The notes under the pieces: generated by a model
Databases searched by the model: none
What the model was told of the DNA's origin: nothing
The model's input: the letters and a program-made list of their open reading frames with translations, nothing else
Origin: Ulota crispa
Lineage: Eukaryota > Streptophyta > Bryopsida > Orthotrichales > Orthotrichaceae
NCBI GenBank assembly: GCA_963920765.1
Contig: OY987248.1
Span: 1,183,001-1,247,000, forward strand
Length of the DNA: 64,000 nt
Reading direction: 5' to 3'
In this document: piece by piece, positions 22,081-37,516 of the stretch
Numbering within the stretch: position 1 is the first letter of the stretch
Layout: each line of letters begins with the position of its first letter
Position numbers and translations under genes: made by a program

Positions 22081-25000
22081 TCAGACTTGGCCCCCGGTTC
22101 CGACTTGATTGTTCTCATCAATGATACTTTGAATGCCTTTCTGAAGGAGTTTATCTGCTTTGAAATAGAGCGCTGAAAGTGAGTACTTTGTCACACTTTG
22201 TACGTTCATCCATGATTTGAAGCTCACTTTGTTTTTGTCTGTACCAGAATATGCTACATTAATCTGCAATCAAGCACACAAACATTAAAGACCTAAACCA
22301 ACGTCAATTAAACTAGTTTACTAATGCTTAATTGATGTAGCAGATAGTATAGAGGTTTAATAGGAGAATATACGTTTGTTTCACAAAAGAACTAGAGATT
22401 CCACTGAGTCCTTGACAAATGGAAACTCTGGTAAAATATTTGCACGGACCCAATTAAATTGTTTGACAACTTCAATGGAACACACACTGAGTCACTGAAC
22501 CCTAAACCTCATCAAATCCCGCTCAAGGATTTTCAATATTTCATTGTGACAAGGAAGTATGCACTAAGAAATCCCGCACCGCCAATAACACCAACTACCA
22601 CCAATTTGATTGAAATCCACATTTGTTTCTGGCATCTCTTTTGCTTGAGTTAACTGTTTTTACAAGCAATTATTTAGTGGAACACACATCGAGGAGACGA
22701 GGCTTGATTCATGTTCACCAGAGAGTAGCTGAATCAGCCCAGCTTTTGTTTCATTTCATGTTCAATAGAGGGATACCATTGACCAAGCTGACAAACACGT
22801 AAACTTCTTTCAAAATACATCGACAATGACCTTAAACTTCTTCTATTTACCAATCAGTATGCAATTACTGTACCAATACCTTGTTTTGTAATCCCCTCAC
22901 TAATTCGAAATCAATGAATAAGGGTGTGAGAATTAGTAGTTTATAAGCAAAATAGAAGATGCGGGACTATGGAAGCAATTGGTAGTGGCTCTTCTATCTG
23001 AAATTCATTTTTCATTTTTCTATAGAACTCACCCGAGTGAAGCATGCGTCAGGGTTGCTTGAGTTAAGTGAAGCGCAATCCGCTACAGAAGTTGCACAAT
23101 TCTTATCAAGACACAGCGAAGTGTTGTTTCCGCAATCGGTACAATCATCGTCTTTCCTGCTTGCTCATCAACAAATACACAAACTGATAAGTCATTGTAA
23201 AATTATCCACAGTTCCATGCGCATGTCACATCATGCATCAGCTTTGCAAGCACCAACTAAGGCAGAGGATACTAAAACCTTTAAAAGCCCTGATCCCATC
23301 TCCTAAACTGACCAGTCATCCCGAAAGTGATTTTCATAAATATTTCTGGTTGCTGAAAACATTGCTAAATGTGCTAAAACATCAAACTTAACATTACTAT
23401 TTATCTCTTTTGCAACAACACAAGAAAATTGGTAGAAAGTTTGCTAAATTTAACCACGTTTGTGAACACCGAAACTGACGCCTGCTACGAAGAACAACAC
23501 ATCTACTGGTATTATTACATTGATTGAATAAAGTAGCAAATCCAAGTGTGACTTGACTGTCTAAGGCCACTCGTTACTGAATAGGAAGAGGGTTCTCTAT
23601 TGTCACTCATACTTGCACATTGAAATCGCACAAGAGATTTGTGCTTAGTGATAATAATTTGATGTTTACAGATTTGGCTTTTGTACACACAGGTATCTCC
23701 ATAGCTCTTTAGTGATCCCCCCCAAAGTCACTCCTACATATGTTAAAACGCTTAAAGTGGCGCAAAGAGTTATTATCTATCTTATATGACCACCCTGGAG
23801 TTGCACTATTGAGTTCTATACCATGCTATGGAGTTCATCAATACACTACAAGAAAAACTGTCCAAATTGACACATCCAAATTGACTAAATGTGTCTGAAA
23901 TGACAAAAAAACGTCTGCAATGACAAAAAAATGTCAAAATCAACACGTCCAAATGACAGAAAATGTCCAAATTGAATTTGTTCCCTTATTATCACTCTCA
24001 GCTTGCAAATTCACCAGGGCTGATCCATGGTCTCTTTCATCAAATTTTAGGAAGGCAGCGACATACCACGTGATATTTAGCAGCACTCCCTGCGCAAATT
24101 CCATCACCAGCAGCAACCCTGCAACTTTCCCCTGCAGACACGAGGTTGTCATTTACTTTAGGATTCTCTTCTGAAAGCAGGTAGTCATTTAAGTTTGGTT
24201 GAGCAAATTGCAGGAATTAGGAGAGAGAGAGAGATCAACTAACAGCTGGTGTCGAAAAAGTTCTCGGCGCTGAAACGATGGTTTCATTATCAGTTACCGG
24301 ATTGTAGCCAGTGTAGACCAAGAGGCTTGCAGCTGCCGGAAACTGCATATGCACCCAAATTCTCAGTCATAACGGAGCCTTGTCTTCAATATATGAAAAT
24401 GTGTAAAGTTAAAGACATCCATAACTGCCACTAATCCACAATTGCCACCTTAAAACTTTATAGAGTGCGTCCATATTGCTTAGAAGGATGTCAACCACCT
24501 AAACATCTGTTTTAGTAGGTCACACCGACCTATAAACACGTGAACTCTCAAAATTTATGCATTCTTTGGTCCGTTTGAATCTTCTTTCCTTACCTAACAT
24601 AAAGTAGAAGCACCCCTCACCATTAGTGTCCCCATCCCCAATACCTACTTGTGTCAATGATGTCATTGACTGATAATTTAAAAAAAATGGTTATAGATGA
24701 CAAAGTGATGATTACGGGTGACAAAGTGATGGTTTTGGGTGACAAAGTAATGGTTTTAGGTGACAAAGTGATGGTTTTAGGTGACAAAGTGATGGTTTTT
24801 GGGTGACTCGCATGACGGTTTTGAGTACCCCATCTCAATATTTAACAACTCTTGAAGTTAATATTATGAGCGTATGAGCACACAAAAGACATCTCCTACA
24901 CACAATTGTACATTTCAGTGATTTAGGACTTTGAAAAATCTTTTGTGAACAAATGCTTGCAACTGTAACTTCCAAATTGATGCCAATGTTTTCGATTTCC

Positions 25001-26164
25001 TCTTCCTAACTTAACGCTATTTTTTTCAAAGTTCATCACCTGATTTTCCTACCCAAAACCCTTAGTTTCACGCTTATGGGTGCTCTTACCTAACACAACA
25101 AAACATTGTCCAGTCCAACAATAGAATCTAGACTAAGTCCCAAAAGTGGTGATTTTTCTTGCCTCTACCTCACGAATGGTACATCAATTGCAGTTTTGAA
25201 CAATCATGAATGGCATATGTGAGGAGCGCACAGTAGTTGCGACATTTGTTAGGGTTCGGTTGTAGATTTGGAAGAGACTGAGCTGGTCAACGATAGGCCG
25301 GAACACCGTCACATGAGTCCCGGCAAGAATTTGCTGCACACAAATGACCACTCAATCTGGTTAATTAGCATGATTTTGATCAAATTTTTGATCAACTCCT
25401 TTGTCTGGAAACGTGCCCTCCATGTAAACTTCAAATTAGGGTTAGGGTTAGGGTTTGGATCGCTCACAGATGCAGTGTTGGGACTGCAGGGCGAAAGCAC
25501 AGTGAGCATCGGATCGGAGTTGTTGTACCACATGGTTCGATTTCCTCCCAATGCCACCGCTACTGTGATTGCATCCCCTAAAGCAATCGGTTGCAGTGGA
25601 GCACATGGACTCAATACCCGATTCGTGTCCGACAAAGCTGCAACAAGCTCCTGTCAAGCAGTGAAAATATTTTGGATGAAGTGGCTTTAGCTTTTTTTTC
25701 TAACCAAAAAATTGTTGAGTAGCAAGGATGGCTACATTTTTTTTTACATATGTAAAGTTGGATGCTTTCAACCTTTCATCGAAGCTAAATCTCATGATGG
25801 TTTTGTGAAAAATTAGAATATTGCACCAATAGGGTGAAGCAATATCAAGTGGAACCCTGAAAACTGAGCTCCTACTCCCAAACCCATGTATAAAAGTTGG
25901 TTAAATATTTCACAGTTTTTCAAAAAACAACAATTTGGTGTAACAAAAAAGCAATAATTAGCACAAAATAATTTCATTGCTGTCAAGTAGTGCTCTCAAG
26001 TCCTTAGAAGCCACAGCAAAGTAGGCTGAGTATAAATGTCGTGGAATCGGTCTTCTGATTCACATTCTGTAGTAACTAAGTTAGCTGGTGAAGAGATTTA
26101 CCTGAAGAGTGATGAGAGCCACCAGCACAATCGCCAACCATCGGAATGTTTCCTGGAGTGTCAT
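22081..26164 (-). CDS. Secreted plant-conserved protein of unknown function (EXPP1/At3g44150-like)
   Basis: Six exons join in frame: 26164-26102, 25650-25468, 24342-24244, 24131-24067, 23156-23033 and 22263-22081, giving 238 residues, with all introns GT-AG. Exon 1 is essentially a signal peptide (LAIVLVALITL). The mature part has the motif DTNRVLSPC near its start and a hydrophobic strand GLLLVMEFAQGVLLNITW. A cysteine cluster follows (residues about 121-150: C-x2-C, C-x4-C, C), then the C-terminal segment INVAYSGTDKNK...SWMNVQ with YSLSALY. Several N-x-S/T sites support passage through the secretory pathway. The order of motifs recalls a small conserved plant family annotated 'Expp1' in Arabidopsis; this is from memory. 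The biochemical role is unknown. Intron 2 carries a MITE and three telomere-like TTAGGG units. Confidence 0.8.
24602..25090. mobile_element. TA-type MITE, family D, in intron 2 of the secreted-protein gene
   Basis: Ends are AAGTAGAAGCACCCCTC and TTATGGGTGCTCTTACC, flanked by TA (24600-24601 and 25091-25092). Inside, units of about 20-21 bp built on 'ggtgacaaagtgatggtttt' are repeated four to five times at 24697-24800. Confidence 0.65.
25436..25456. repeat. Three telomere-like TTAGGG units
   Basis: TTAGGG x3 followed by TTTGG just inside intron 2 of the secreted-protein gene. It is too short to be an interstitial telomere array. Confidence 0.7.
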
Positions 26165-26543
26165 CGACCGAAGTAGTAATGGTGTCTTCGTCCGGTTAAC
26201 TTAGCTGTTGTTACTACACCGAGTATTTTTTTCGTTTACGAGTCATAATGCACCCTCCAACTTGAGAGAAAAAACACATGAAAAGAAATACTCGCATATT
26301 GTAACTAACTACATTGATTGATAAGAACCGCTCTCAATGATCTCAAACTACAACCATGAATGGGATAAAGACGACCAAAGAGCCATTGCATGCGGAAAAC
26401 GATGTGTTGCGAAATGTTGTGAGCAGCGGTTCATTCTTCTCGTCTGTCTGCATGTAAGTTATCACAGAAGACACGCAGCAATTGTAAAACTTCTTCACCA
26501 CCGCATCCAGAGTCAGGAATTTACTTACGATGATTAACTCTTG

Positions 26544-27066
26544 AGGTAGCAACACCCATAAGCGTGAAAATAAGGATTTTGGAGCAGGAAAATCAGTTGA
26601 TGAACTTTGAAAAAAATAGTGTTAAGCTAGGAAGAGGAAATAGAAAAATATTGGCATCAGTTTTGAAAGTTTCAATTGCAAGTATTTTGTTCACAAAGAT
26701 TTTTCAAATTCCTAAATCACTGAAATCATATAGTTGTGTATAGGAGATGTCTTTAGTGTGCTCACACGCTCATAATATTAACTTGAGGAGTCCTTAGACA
26801 GATGGGGCACTCAAAACTGTCATGCGAGTCACCCAAAACTACCACTTTATCACCCAAAACCATCACTTTGTCACACATAACCATCACTTTGTCACTCATA
26901 ACCATCACTTTGTCACTCATAATCATCACTTTGTCACTCATAACCATCACTTTATCGCTCATAACCATCACTTTGTCACCCATAACCATTTTTTTTATAA
27001 TTGTCAATCACTCACATCATTGACACAAGTATCGAAGATGAGGACACTAACAATGAGGGGTGCTCC
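26544..27066. mobile_element. TA-type MITE, family D, with 21-bp tandem array, right tip lost
   Basis: The left tip AGGTAGCAACACCCATAAGC is clear. The right end stops at GAGGGGTGCTCC, directly against the TTAA of the next element, so the terminal bases were lost or interrupted there. The interior holds about seven 21-bp units built on 'ccatcactttgtcactcata' (26841-26990), which create open frames in several phases. Confidence 0.65.
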
Positions 27067-27070
27067 TTAA

Positions 27071-27823
27071 CCCCTGAGCGCCCGGGCCATCTTCTGGGAA
27101 ACATTGGCGTTTTTGACCCCTACGCACAAACTAGTTCTTTGCTGATTCGTTATTCTGAACCAGAGTTGCTGGCCGTTGAATCTGGATTATAACTACTAGA
27201 TGCGGGTTTGGGGCTTTCTGGGCTGAAACTTATCAATCAGATGTTGATTTTTTAGGGGTCAAAGATGCGTTGACTGCTGGGATTTAGCATGGATTCCGGT
27301 TTTTTTTCAACTTTGGAGCGCTGGTTCTATGACGCAATGAAGCCATATTTTCTCAAAATTGCTATAGTACGTGGGGGGTAGGGTGTAGGGTGTGCCTACA
27401 AATCTTTGTCAAATTCTAACCATGGACGTAGGTGATTTTTTGGGTCGAAGTTAGGGTTTGAGAATTGGGTTATGCACGGAGACCTGACAGCAGGTAAAAG
27501 GGCAACTGACACATGGACAGCCGCACCTGCTGTAAGCAGGCCTTGGGTGTGCACATGTGGAATTCTTGCTACCTAACTATATGGAACCGGTGGCTAGCAG
27601 TTGCGCCGGTCACCAATCTTGAGGCCTTGAACTGGGAAGTAGACTTTCACTAAAAAGTTGCAATTTCAGCACCCTCCCACGCAAGATTTGACAGGTGGGC
27701 AGTAAATTGCCCCACCCCTCTAATCACTCTCCAACAAATAAAGTACGTGGTACTGGGTTCCCTCAAGAAACCCAAAAATAACATTCTGAGAGGCCGGTTT
27801 TGGGGAGGCAAGGCATTCAGGGG
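27071..27823. mobile_element. TTAA-flanked MITE, family A2 copy 1 (753 bp)
   Basis: Left end CCCCTGAGCGCCCGGGCC after TTAA at 27067-27070; right end GGCATTCAGGGG before TTAA at 27824-27827. It shares ends and interior with the 757-bp copy at 28641. No transposase is encoded. The 27828-28636 stretch between the two copies shows no gene. Confidence 0.8.
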
Positions 27824-28640
27824 TTAAACGCCATTGAGGCTATTTTGTGATTTTTGGATGATTGCACAATGCAATAACACTATTTCTCATCTGAGATTCT
27901 ATAAGCACATAGCGGGATAAATGCATTTCTAGATTTTATAAAAGCATGCTCATTTTAATAATCCTAATATAACGTCCTTAGTTAATATTTGCTACCTGGA
28001 TCTATTACTTTTGACAAGTAAGCAATTCAAGTTGAAAGTTTTTTTAGTTGTAGTTATTGTTTTGCTTGCGTTCTAAAGAGAAACCCAATAGTTCATTTGG
28101 TGCCAAAATTTGCATGATGCATGGCGTGAGGTGTGCAGTGAAGAAGCCTCTTAGGTGATTCCAACTTTTTGGAAGAGTGGCGCAAAAAGTTGGATGTTGT
28201 GCTGCACCAAGACTTAGAAGAATTTGTTTATGAAGAATTGGGTGGTAACTTGATCTAGCACTTACCGGAACAATGTTGCGGAAATTTGACAAAGTCAAAA
28301 TGTGGCAATTCAAGAGCTGCGCATTTGGAGCTCACAAGGGTAGTAGCAAAGATAGTGACAAACTGATTGGAGCTAAATTTTCAACATATATGCCAAATCC
28401 ATCTAGTTTTCTGTGTTGCAAGGCTAGATAACAAATGCAACACGCATAGCAAGTCATCTCCAAGAGCTCGTGAATGGTTATGGACTATTTGTTCCAAAAT
28501 AGATCTTTTATCTTGAGGATTATAATATTGTGTGATGCCAATAAGAAAAGTGCTATTTGTTTTTACAAAATTAACTTTGGTATTATCCAATATTACATAA
28601 CAATTCCTCATAATATAATTTCAGGTTTTCCATCCATTAA

Positions 28641-29397
28641 CCCTTGAGTGCCCGGGCCATATTTCTTGAAAAACCGGCTGTGGTGACCTCTGACCAGCAA
28701 AATGAGCCTTGTTGATTGTGTACTCGGAATGAGCGGACTTGACCATAAAATGTGGTAGTCAGCTACTAGATGTCACTTCATCTTTTTTTTGGAAAGAGTT
28801 AGCAGTGCAATTTGGAATTCATAGCAATCAAAGGTGCATTGACTCATTCAATTTTGACTCAATTTTGGGCGGTTTTAGACTTCGAGGCCTTCAATTAAAC
28901 CCAAGAAGTTGGCGGATCAAAGAAAAATTCACATGGTTTGTGGGGGTGGGAGTGCATTTTGTGCTTACAAATTTTGGGGTGAATCTGACCATTTGAAGGG
29001 CGTGCAATTCAGGCTTGAAGCAGTGCATGTCGCTTTTCAAACATGGGGATGACCTGCCAGGAGGTACACATGCGACTCACACGTTGACAAGGGTACCACA
29101 GTATTGCTGCGTTCGAGTCCGCCAGCGTGGATGGAACCGCCTGGTGCCAGTCTGCCCGGTAAACCATTCCCATGCCAAACATCCAGAAAATTAAAAATCG
29201 TTGTGAAATGCCCTTTTGCACGGCGCCCCAGGAACAATACTACCAGTATACACAAAATTGCCCCACTACGCCCCACAGTACTCCCACAACTCAAGGACGT
29301 GGTACAATTTGTACTAAACAATAAACTGGATCTTGATCAAGGGAGCAAAAAAACAAATTTTGAAAGGCGAGTTTCGGGGAGGTGGGGCGCTTAGGGG
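28641..29397. mobile_element. TTAA-flanked MITE, family A2 copy 2 (757 bp)
   Basis: Left end CCCTTGAGTGCCCGGGCC after TTAA at 28637-28640; right end GGGGCGCTTAGGGG before TTAA at 29398-29401. Almost the same length as the copy at 27071, 1.5 kb away in the same orientation. Confidence 0.8.
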
Positions 29398-29525
29398 TTA
29401 AAATTGAAATCTTCATGCTTAGTTATTTCTCATTTTGCCCTGTGCTTACTACCACTTGATGCTTCTTCATAGAAAAAAGAATGGGAAAAAATAGCTCCTC
29501 TTATAATTAAAGTTATCCCTCTTAA

Positions 29526-30255
29526 CTCCTAAAGGACCCTACGGACAGAATGTGTCCTCAACCAATTTCTGATGTTATATAAAACCTTACCAAATTACTA
29601 TTTTTAGTATTTTATATTTTGGAAATTTTTTTTTTGAAGATTAGTTTTAGCTTCAACAATATGATTTTGCAATTGATTGATTATGATTTTTCTATTCAAG
29701 ATTTTGTGCACTGGTGCTCATTGCAATCTTAACTTTATATAGTGTTGAGGGCTCTTGGGAATGAGCCTCAAATACACTACATCGTTGAGAAAAAATCACA
29801 TTAGAGACTCATTTACAAAAATGGTAGAGTAGATTTTGAGAAGTTATAAATTGATTGGGGCTATGTATGTTAACCTTTGAACGCCCAAGGTTTTCAAAAT
29901 TATAGTGAATTGAGGACACTTTTAGTTGTTTGGGGCGTTCAAGGTTTAAGCCCTGTAACCTCATTATTTTTGGTGACCACGTTTTTTAATTTGACATGTG
30001 AAAAGAAGAATGAAAAACTTCAAATCACTTTCATAGTTTTAACACCCTCATGATTAAACATTATAGTCTTTCAATCCATAAGAGATATTGTAGTATTTTC
30101 TTTTCTAATGTGATCTCTAACATGCCTAGTTTAATTTTACACGATTACAATTCAGAAAGAATTGATACAAATTATCAATGACTTTTTTCTTTTTTTCTTT
30201 TTTTTTTTTCAAATTAGAGCAAATTCCTAGAAGCTCAGGCAGGGTCCTTTAGGGG
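29526..30255. mobile_element. TTAA-flanked MITE, family C, carrying a nested TTAA element (730 bp)
   Basis: Ends CTCCTAAAGGACCC and GGGTCCTTTAGGGG lie between TTAA at 29522-29525 and TTAA at 30256-30259. A 72-bp element with its own TTAA flanks interrupts it. Confidence 0.75.
29874..29945. mobile_element. Tiny nested TTAA element (72 bp)
   Basis: Ends CCTTTGAACGCCCAAGG and GGGGCGTTCAAGGT, with TTAA on both sides (29870-29873, 29946-29949). Little more than two terminal repeats, it is inserted inside the family C element. Confidence 0.65.
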
Positions 30256-30508
30256 TTAAAACAACGTAGGAAGAAATCCCTTTTCCATCAAGCCGTACTC
30301 CCTTTCCAAGGCTATGTTTTATACGTTCAGATTACTTCCGAAATTCAATTGTTTCTCAAGCTTTTTCCTATATACAAACCAATCACAATGGCATTTGGCC
30401 CCTCAATGGCCAATCGGAGGAATATAATTAGATATTCATAACTTGATTTTTGAAACCAGGGTGGATACTAAGAAATACCTTCGCCACTACTTGGATGCAC
30501 ATGCTTAA

Positions 30509-30743
30509 CCCTTGAACAACGAGAGAGCATCGTATATACACTGCCGTATAATGGACATTTGCTACCAACAAAATGTTGTAATTTGAAATCTCAAGGTTAT
30601 AATTTGGGATCTCAAACAACTCACTAAAATCGCATGGATCTATTCTTCAACTTCTTTGTTGATCTCAAATGTAATAAAGGTGTGAATGCACTCCAAATAC
30701 AAGAAAAATATTGGTCACAAAGGGCTGCCTTGTCCTTCAAGGG
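30509..30743. mobile_element. TTAA MITE, family B copy 3 (235 bp)
   Basis: Left end CCCTTGAACAACGAG after TTAA (30505-30508); right end TCCTTCAAGGG followed by TTAG, a decayed TTAA. Same interior as the copies at 4548 and 42388. From 30747 to 31522 I see no gene, only a lone right end (GACGTTTAGGGG then TTAA) at about 31079-31094. Confidence 0.7.
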
Positions 30744-31522
30744 TTAGTACTCGGTCGCAAGCTTCACAGTTTGCAGCTAGGTACCAATAATATTACTTCA
30801 AAAAGTTGCAAAAGTCAGCAGTACATGCTGATTCCATGAAAATTGCAATGAAGGCAACTTGGGACCCAATAGATTGATAGAATGATTCTAAATTTTCTCA
30901 CGACTTGGGGTACCTAAAATTATGAGTGTATTAGATGATTTTTTTTGCCTTCCATGATGGAGTACACATTTAATGAATTTTTTTTTGCCTTCCATGATGC
31001 ACTGCGCATTTATGATCACTTCTGAAAAAAATCAGATCAAAGTCTTTTCGGAGCCAAACGACGTTCTTCGTCCATGCCGACGTTTAGGGGTTAACTCAAT
31101 CTCAATGCCGGATTCACACAAAAGTCTAAGTTCAAGAAACTTCAGAATTGAGCAATCTTATCTAAAACCTGTTCTACCGTATTTCAAGTCGTCAGTATAT
31201 TATGGGTGCGTGAGCCAATACATACAGGATTCCTATCATCGATACAGTCAATGAATGAAGGGCCTTCATTTCAGAATCCAAATGCCCCCGGAGCCTAAAG
31301 GTCAAGTATGCACTTGGTATGTAAGGCAGGGCCGAGCGTCTTTGAAAATCACATCAATGGCATGCAAAACACGATTATACAAACAGAACTTGACAGAAAC
31401 CATCACAATAGCGAGAGAACATAACCACGACAACCAGGAGCAGCCAAGATTGAGGACCTTCCTTAAATCTGTAAACTCCTTCAAAAAGGGCCACGACCTA
31501 CATAAGACATCGACTACATGGC

Positions 31523-34047
<2,525 letters not shown>

Positions 34048-34166
34048 GGTGACAGAAGAGCTGGAGCGTCGTCGTCGTCTGGTGCAAGAGCAGCTGCTTG
34101 AGCGCTGGGGCAAGACGGTAAAGAGACTGGATGTGAGCTTTCTCGGCCGTCTTGGCCAGTGGCACC

Positions 34167-34176
34167 AAACCCTAAA
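34167..34176 (-). promoter_or_regulatory. Telo-box upstream of RPS5
   Basis: AAACCCTAAA about 120 bp upstream of the RPS5 start codon, the usual place for this element in plant ribosomal-protein promoters. It lies between the start codon and the minisatellite. Confidence 0.6.
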
Positions 34177-34312
34177 CTTTTGGTCGGGCAAGGGGGGCAA
34201 CGGGGGTTTAGGAAGCGACCTCTTTTTAACGAACTCATCGACGGCTCTCTGCCTGCCCACTCAATCCAACGGTTATTTTCACAGACTACTGCAAAAGCAT
34301 CGTCCTGTGAAT

Positions 34313-35658
34313 GCATACAGTGTCGCATACGGTTTTGCATACAGTGTCGCATACGGTTTTGCATACAGTGTCGCATACGGTTTTGCATACAGTGTCGCAT
34401 ACGGTTTTGCATACAGTGTCGCATACGGTTTTGCATACAGTGTCGCATACGGTTCTGCATACAGTGTCGCATACGGTTCTGCATACAGTGTCGCATACGG
34501 TTGTGCATACAGTGCCGCATACGGTTGTGCATACAGTGCTGCATACGGTTGTGCATACAGTGCCGCATACGGTTGTGCATACAGTGCCGCATACGGTTGT
34601 GCATATAGTGCCGCATACGGTTGTGCATACAGTGCCGCATACGGTTGTGCATATAGTGCCGCATACGGTTGTGCATACAGTGCCGCATACGGTTGTGCAT
34701 ACAGTGCCGCATACGGTTGTGCATACAGTGCATACAGTGTCGCATACGGTTCTGCATACAGTGTCGCATACGGTTCTGCATACAGTGTCGCATACGGTTC
34801 TGCATACAGTGTCGCATACGGTTCTGCATACAGTGCCGCATACGGTTGTGCATACAGTGCCGCATACGGTTGTGCATATAGTGCCGCATACGGTTGTGCA
34901 TACAGTGCCGCATACGGTTGTGCATATAGTGCCGCATACGGTTGTGCATACAGTGCCGCATACGGTTGTGCATACAGTGCCGCATACGGTTGTGCATACA
35001 GTGCCGCATACGGTTGTGCATACAGTGCCGCATACGGTTGTGCATACAGTGCCGCATACGGTTGTGCATACAGTGCCGCATACGGTTGTGCATATAGTGC
35101 CGCATACGGTTGTGCATACAGTGCCGCATACGGTTGTGCATACAGTGCCGCATACGGTTGTGCATACAGTGCCGCATATGGTTCTGCATACAGTGCCGCA
35201 TACGGTTCTGCATACAGTGCCGCATACGGTTCTGCTTACACTGCCGCATACGGTTCTGCATACAGTGCCGCATACGGTTCTGCTTACACTGTCGCATACG
35301 GTTCTGCTTACACTGCCGCATACGGTTCTGCATACAGTGCCGCATACGGTTGTGCATACAGTGCCGCATACGGTTGTGCATACAGTGCCGCATACGGTTC
35401 TGCATACAGTGCCGCATACGTTTTGCATACAGTGCCGCATACGGTTCTGCATACAGTGCCGCATACGGTTCTGCTTACACTGCCGCATACGGTTCTGCTT
35501 ACAGTGCCGCATACGGTTCTGCATGCAGTGCCGCATACGGTTCTGCATACAGTGCCGCATACGGTTCTGCTTACGCTGCCGCATACGGTTCTGCTTACAC
35601 TGCCGCATACGGTTCTGCTTACACTGCCGCATACGGTTCTGCTTACACTGCCTGCTTA
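34313..35658. repeat. 24-bp minisatellite, about 56 units
   Basis: The unit is GCATACAGTGCC plus GCATACGGTTGT: two related 12-mers both starting GCATAC. Variants differ mainly at the last two or three bases (TTTT, TTCT, TTGT) and occur in blocks, showing local homogenisation. One 12-bp slip is visible near 34720, and 'gcttacactgcc' variants dominate the distal end. Because 24 is divisible by three and the unit has no stop in several frames, frames of about 450-555 codons open on both strands; I treat these as non-coding. The array lies directly upstream of RPS5. Confidence 0.95.
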
Positions 35659-35717
35659 CAGCTTCGCAAAAAAATCAAGTTTAAGGTATTGTGCTCATAA
35701 ATCGTCCATCTAAGTAC

Positions 35718-35990
35718 TAAAACTGAATTTTGGGGAGGTGAAACTTCTTGAACTATTTTTCGGTAAATTTTTCTTGGAAGATAAGAAGAATTGATATCTA
35801 ACCCAAGTTGTTTCATATTTTTTGGAGCTTTGTGGAATTAGTTATGAAATTTTGAAGTGGAAAGGTCATAGGTCTCTAAAACCGCCCATCTCCTCAAATG
35901 TACATCACTTGTACATTGTTGAAAGGATATGAAAAACAATATGTACCAAAGTAATACATTTGGTGAGGTGAGTGGTTTTAGAGCTGGAGC
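35718..35990. repeat. Family G repeat copy 2
   Basis: Direct repeat of the RPS5 intron 3 segment at 31743, beginning 'aaactgaattttggggaggt' and ending near 'gaggtgagtggttttagagc'. The two copies bracket the RPS5 5' half and the minisatellite. Confidence 0.7.
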
Positions 35991-36024
35991 AAAATATGAG
36001 CAAAATATGAGCAGACTACCTTAA

Positions 36025-36292
36025 CCCCTGAGCACCCCAGCGACCAGATTGTGGTCGCTTTAGATTTTAAAATAGTGTTTGTGGCGCTGGATTTGATTTT
36101 TAGATCTTGCTATAAACTACAATTATGAAGGCATTCAAGTTGTCCATGTTAATGAAGTAATGGCGAGGAAAGCCAAGTGTTGTACAAGTGCTACAAGAGA
36201 TTTGATTGGGTGAAAACACCATATGGGGCGTGGTTGCACCATACGAGGCATGGTGGCAAACAATAATTTACAAGTTACAACCGGTCAATATT
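36025..36292. mobile_element. Truncated TTAA MITE, family A1 copy 2
   Basis: Left end CCCCTGAGCACCCC after TTAA at 36021-36024, followed by about 270 bp resembling the left part of the 1707 element. The right end is missing. From 36293 to 37516 I see no gene. Confidence 0.6.
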
Positions 36293-37516
36293 TCAAGGGG
36301 GGGTCACACCCTTTTATGATTGGATACCACCTGCGATAATGGGGTAATTAAATGGGGGGTATTTATATTTTTTAAGGTAATATTTTCCTCCCTTTCTTTA
36401 GATAAAAAGCTACTTTAGTGTATTTTAGGGTACCCTATGCTTATTTCTAAATGGTTATATGACCTAATTTTTCAAACCCTATTTTTTTACAAACACAAAA
36501 GTATCATAAGAAAAAACTATGTGTATACAATGGGTTTATAGAAGACTTTGGCCCTTACAAGCATCTATATTACAAAAAAACACTTTTGAATGAGAAAATG
36601 TAGCAAAGAACATGAAGCTGAAGCAAACAACCAATTAGTTCCACACCACACACAATTTCATGCAAACAACCAATTATAGTTCCCCACCACACATAAGCTT
36701 AAGCAAAGAATCTATCACAATCCCACATCACACACAAGCTTGCACGCTCCAACCTAAATGTTGAAGTAATTCTCAACAAACTTCCCTCCATTCTTTTCAA
36801 AACTTGGATATAACATACTTAATTTTTCATTCAAACTTGTCAAACAACAATTATCAAAACCATCCTACTAAACACATTCTAGAGGATCCTATGTTTCCTA
36901 CCCTATTTTTTTTCTATGGAATTCAAAAATAAAGGCATTATTCACCACCATATTTTACATATAATGAAGTAATAGACATATTTTTGGTGCTATGGTATTT
37001 CTAACCAAAATATAAAATTCACCTCCAACGAATAAAATTGACCCTATTTTTTATCTCACGTAGTTTACTAAAAATTGGAGAGTCACCTCCCCAAGCTTTT
37101 AGGGACCCTATGAGCTATAACTTTGCCCTTTAATATAAAACATTCAACCTATAAGGTCATATTCATTAAAATGGGAGATTGGGCACCTCTCAAAATAACC
37201 ATGTTGATCTTGACCTAAATTGACAATTTCCATTAAAAGTATAGTTTTCAGTTAAATTGACATAAAACCTTCTAATTTTAGGTCAGTTTTGAACAGTTTT
37301 GTTGCAATTTAACTCAAGTCAAGCTAAATTGTAATAAAACCTTTTGTCAAATTTCCTTTCAATTACCTCTCAATTTAGTGGAAATCTCCCATTTTAATGA
37401 ATATGGTATTGAATATTCTTTCCCACAAAAGTTATGTTCCATATATGATAGCTTGTTATAAGGAAAACCTTACGGATTTTTTTCCTGAATTTTCCAAGCC
37501 CTTGAGGTACCCCAAA

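Noticed and set aside
25436-25456. Interstitial telomere
   Set aside because: Only three TTAGGG units in an intron; chance or minor repair insertion is enough.
26762-27070. MSDKVMVM-type and THNHHFV-type repeat proteins
   Set aside because: Frames through the 21-bp array inside a family D MITE.
28739-29394. Frames of 85-96 codons as genes
   Set aside because: They lie wholly inside the 757-bp TTAA element and have no counterpart conserved in frame in its sister copy.
34313-35658. CRISPR array
   Set aside because: Units are contiguous with no unique spacers, and the genome is eukaryotic; it is a minisatellite. The same applies to 53143-54147.
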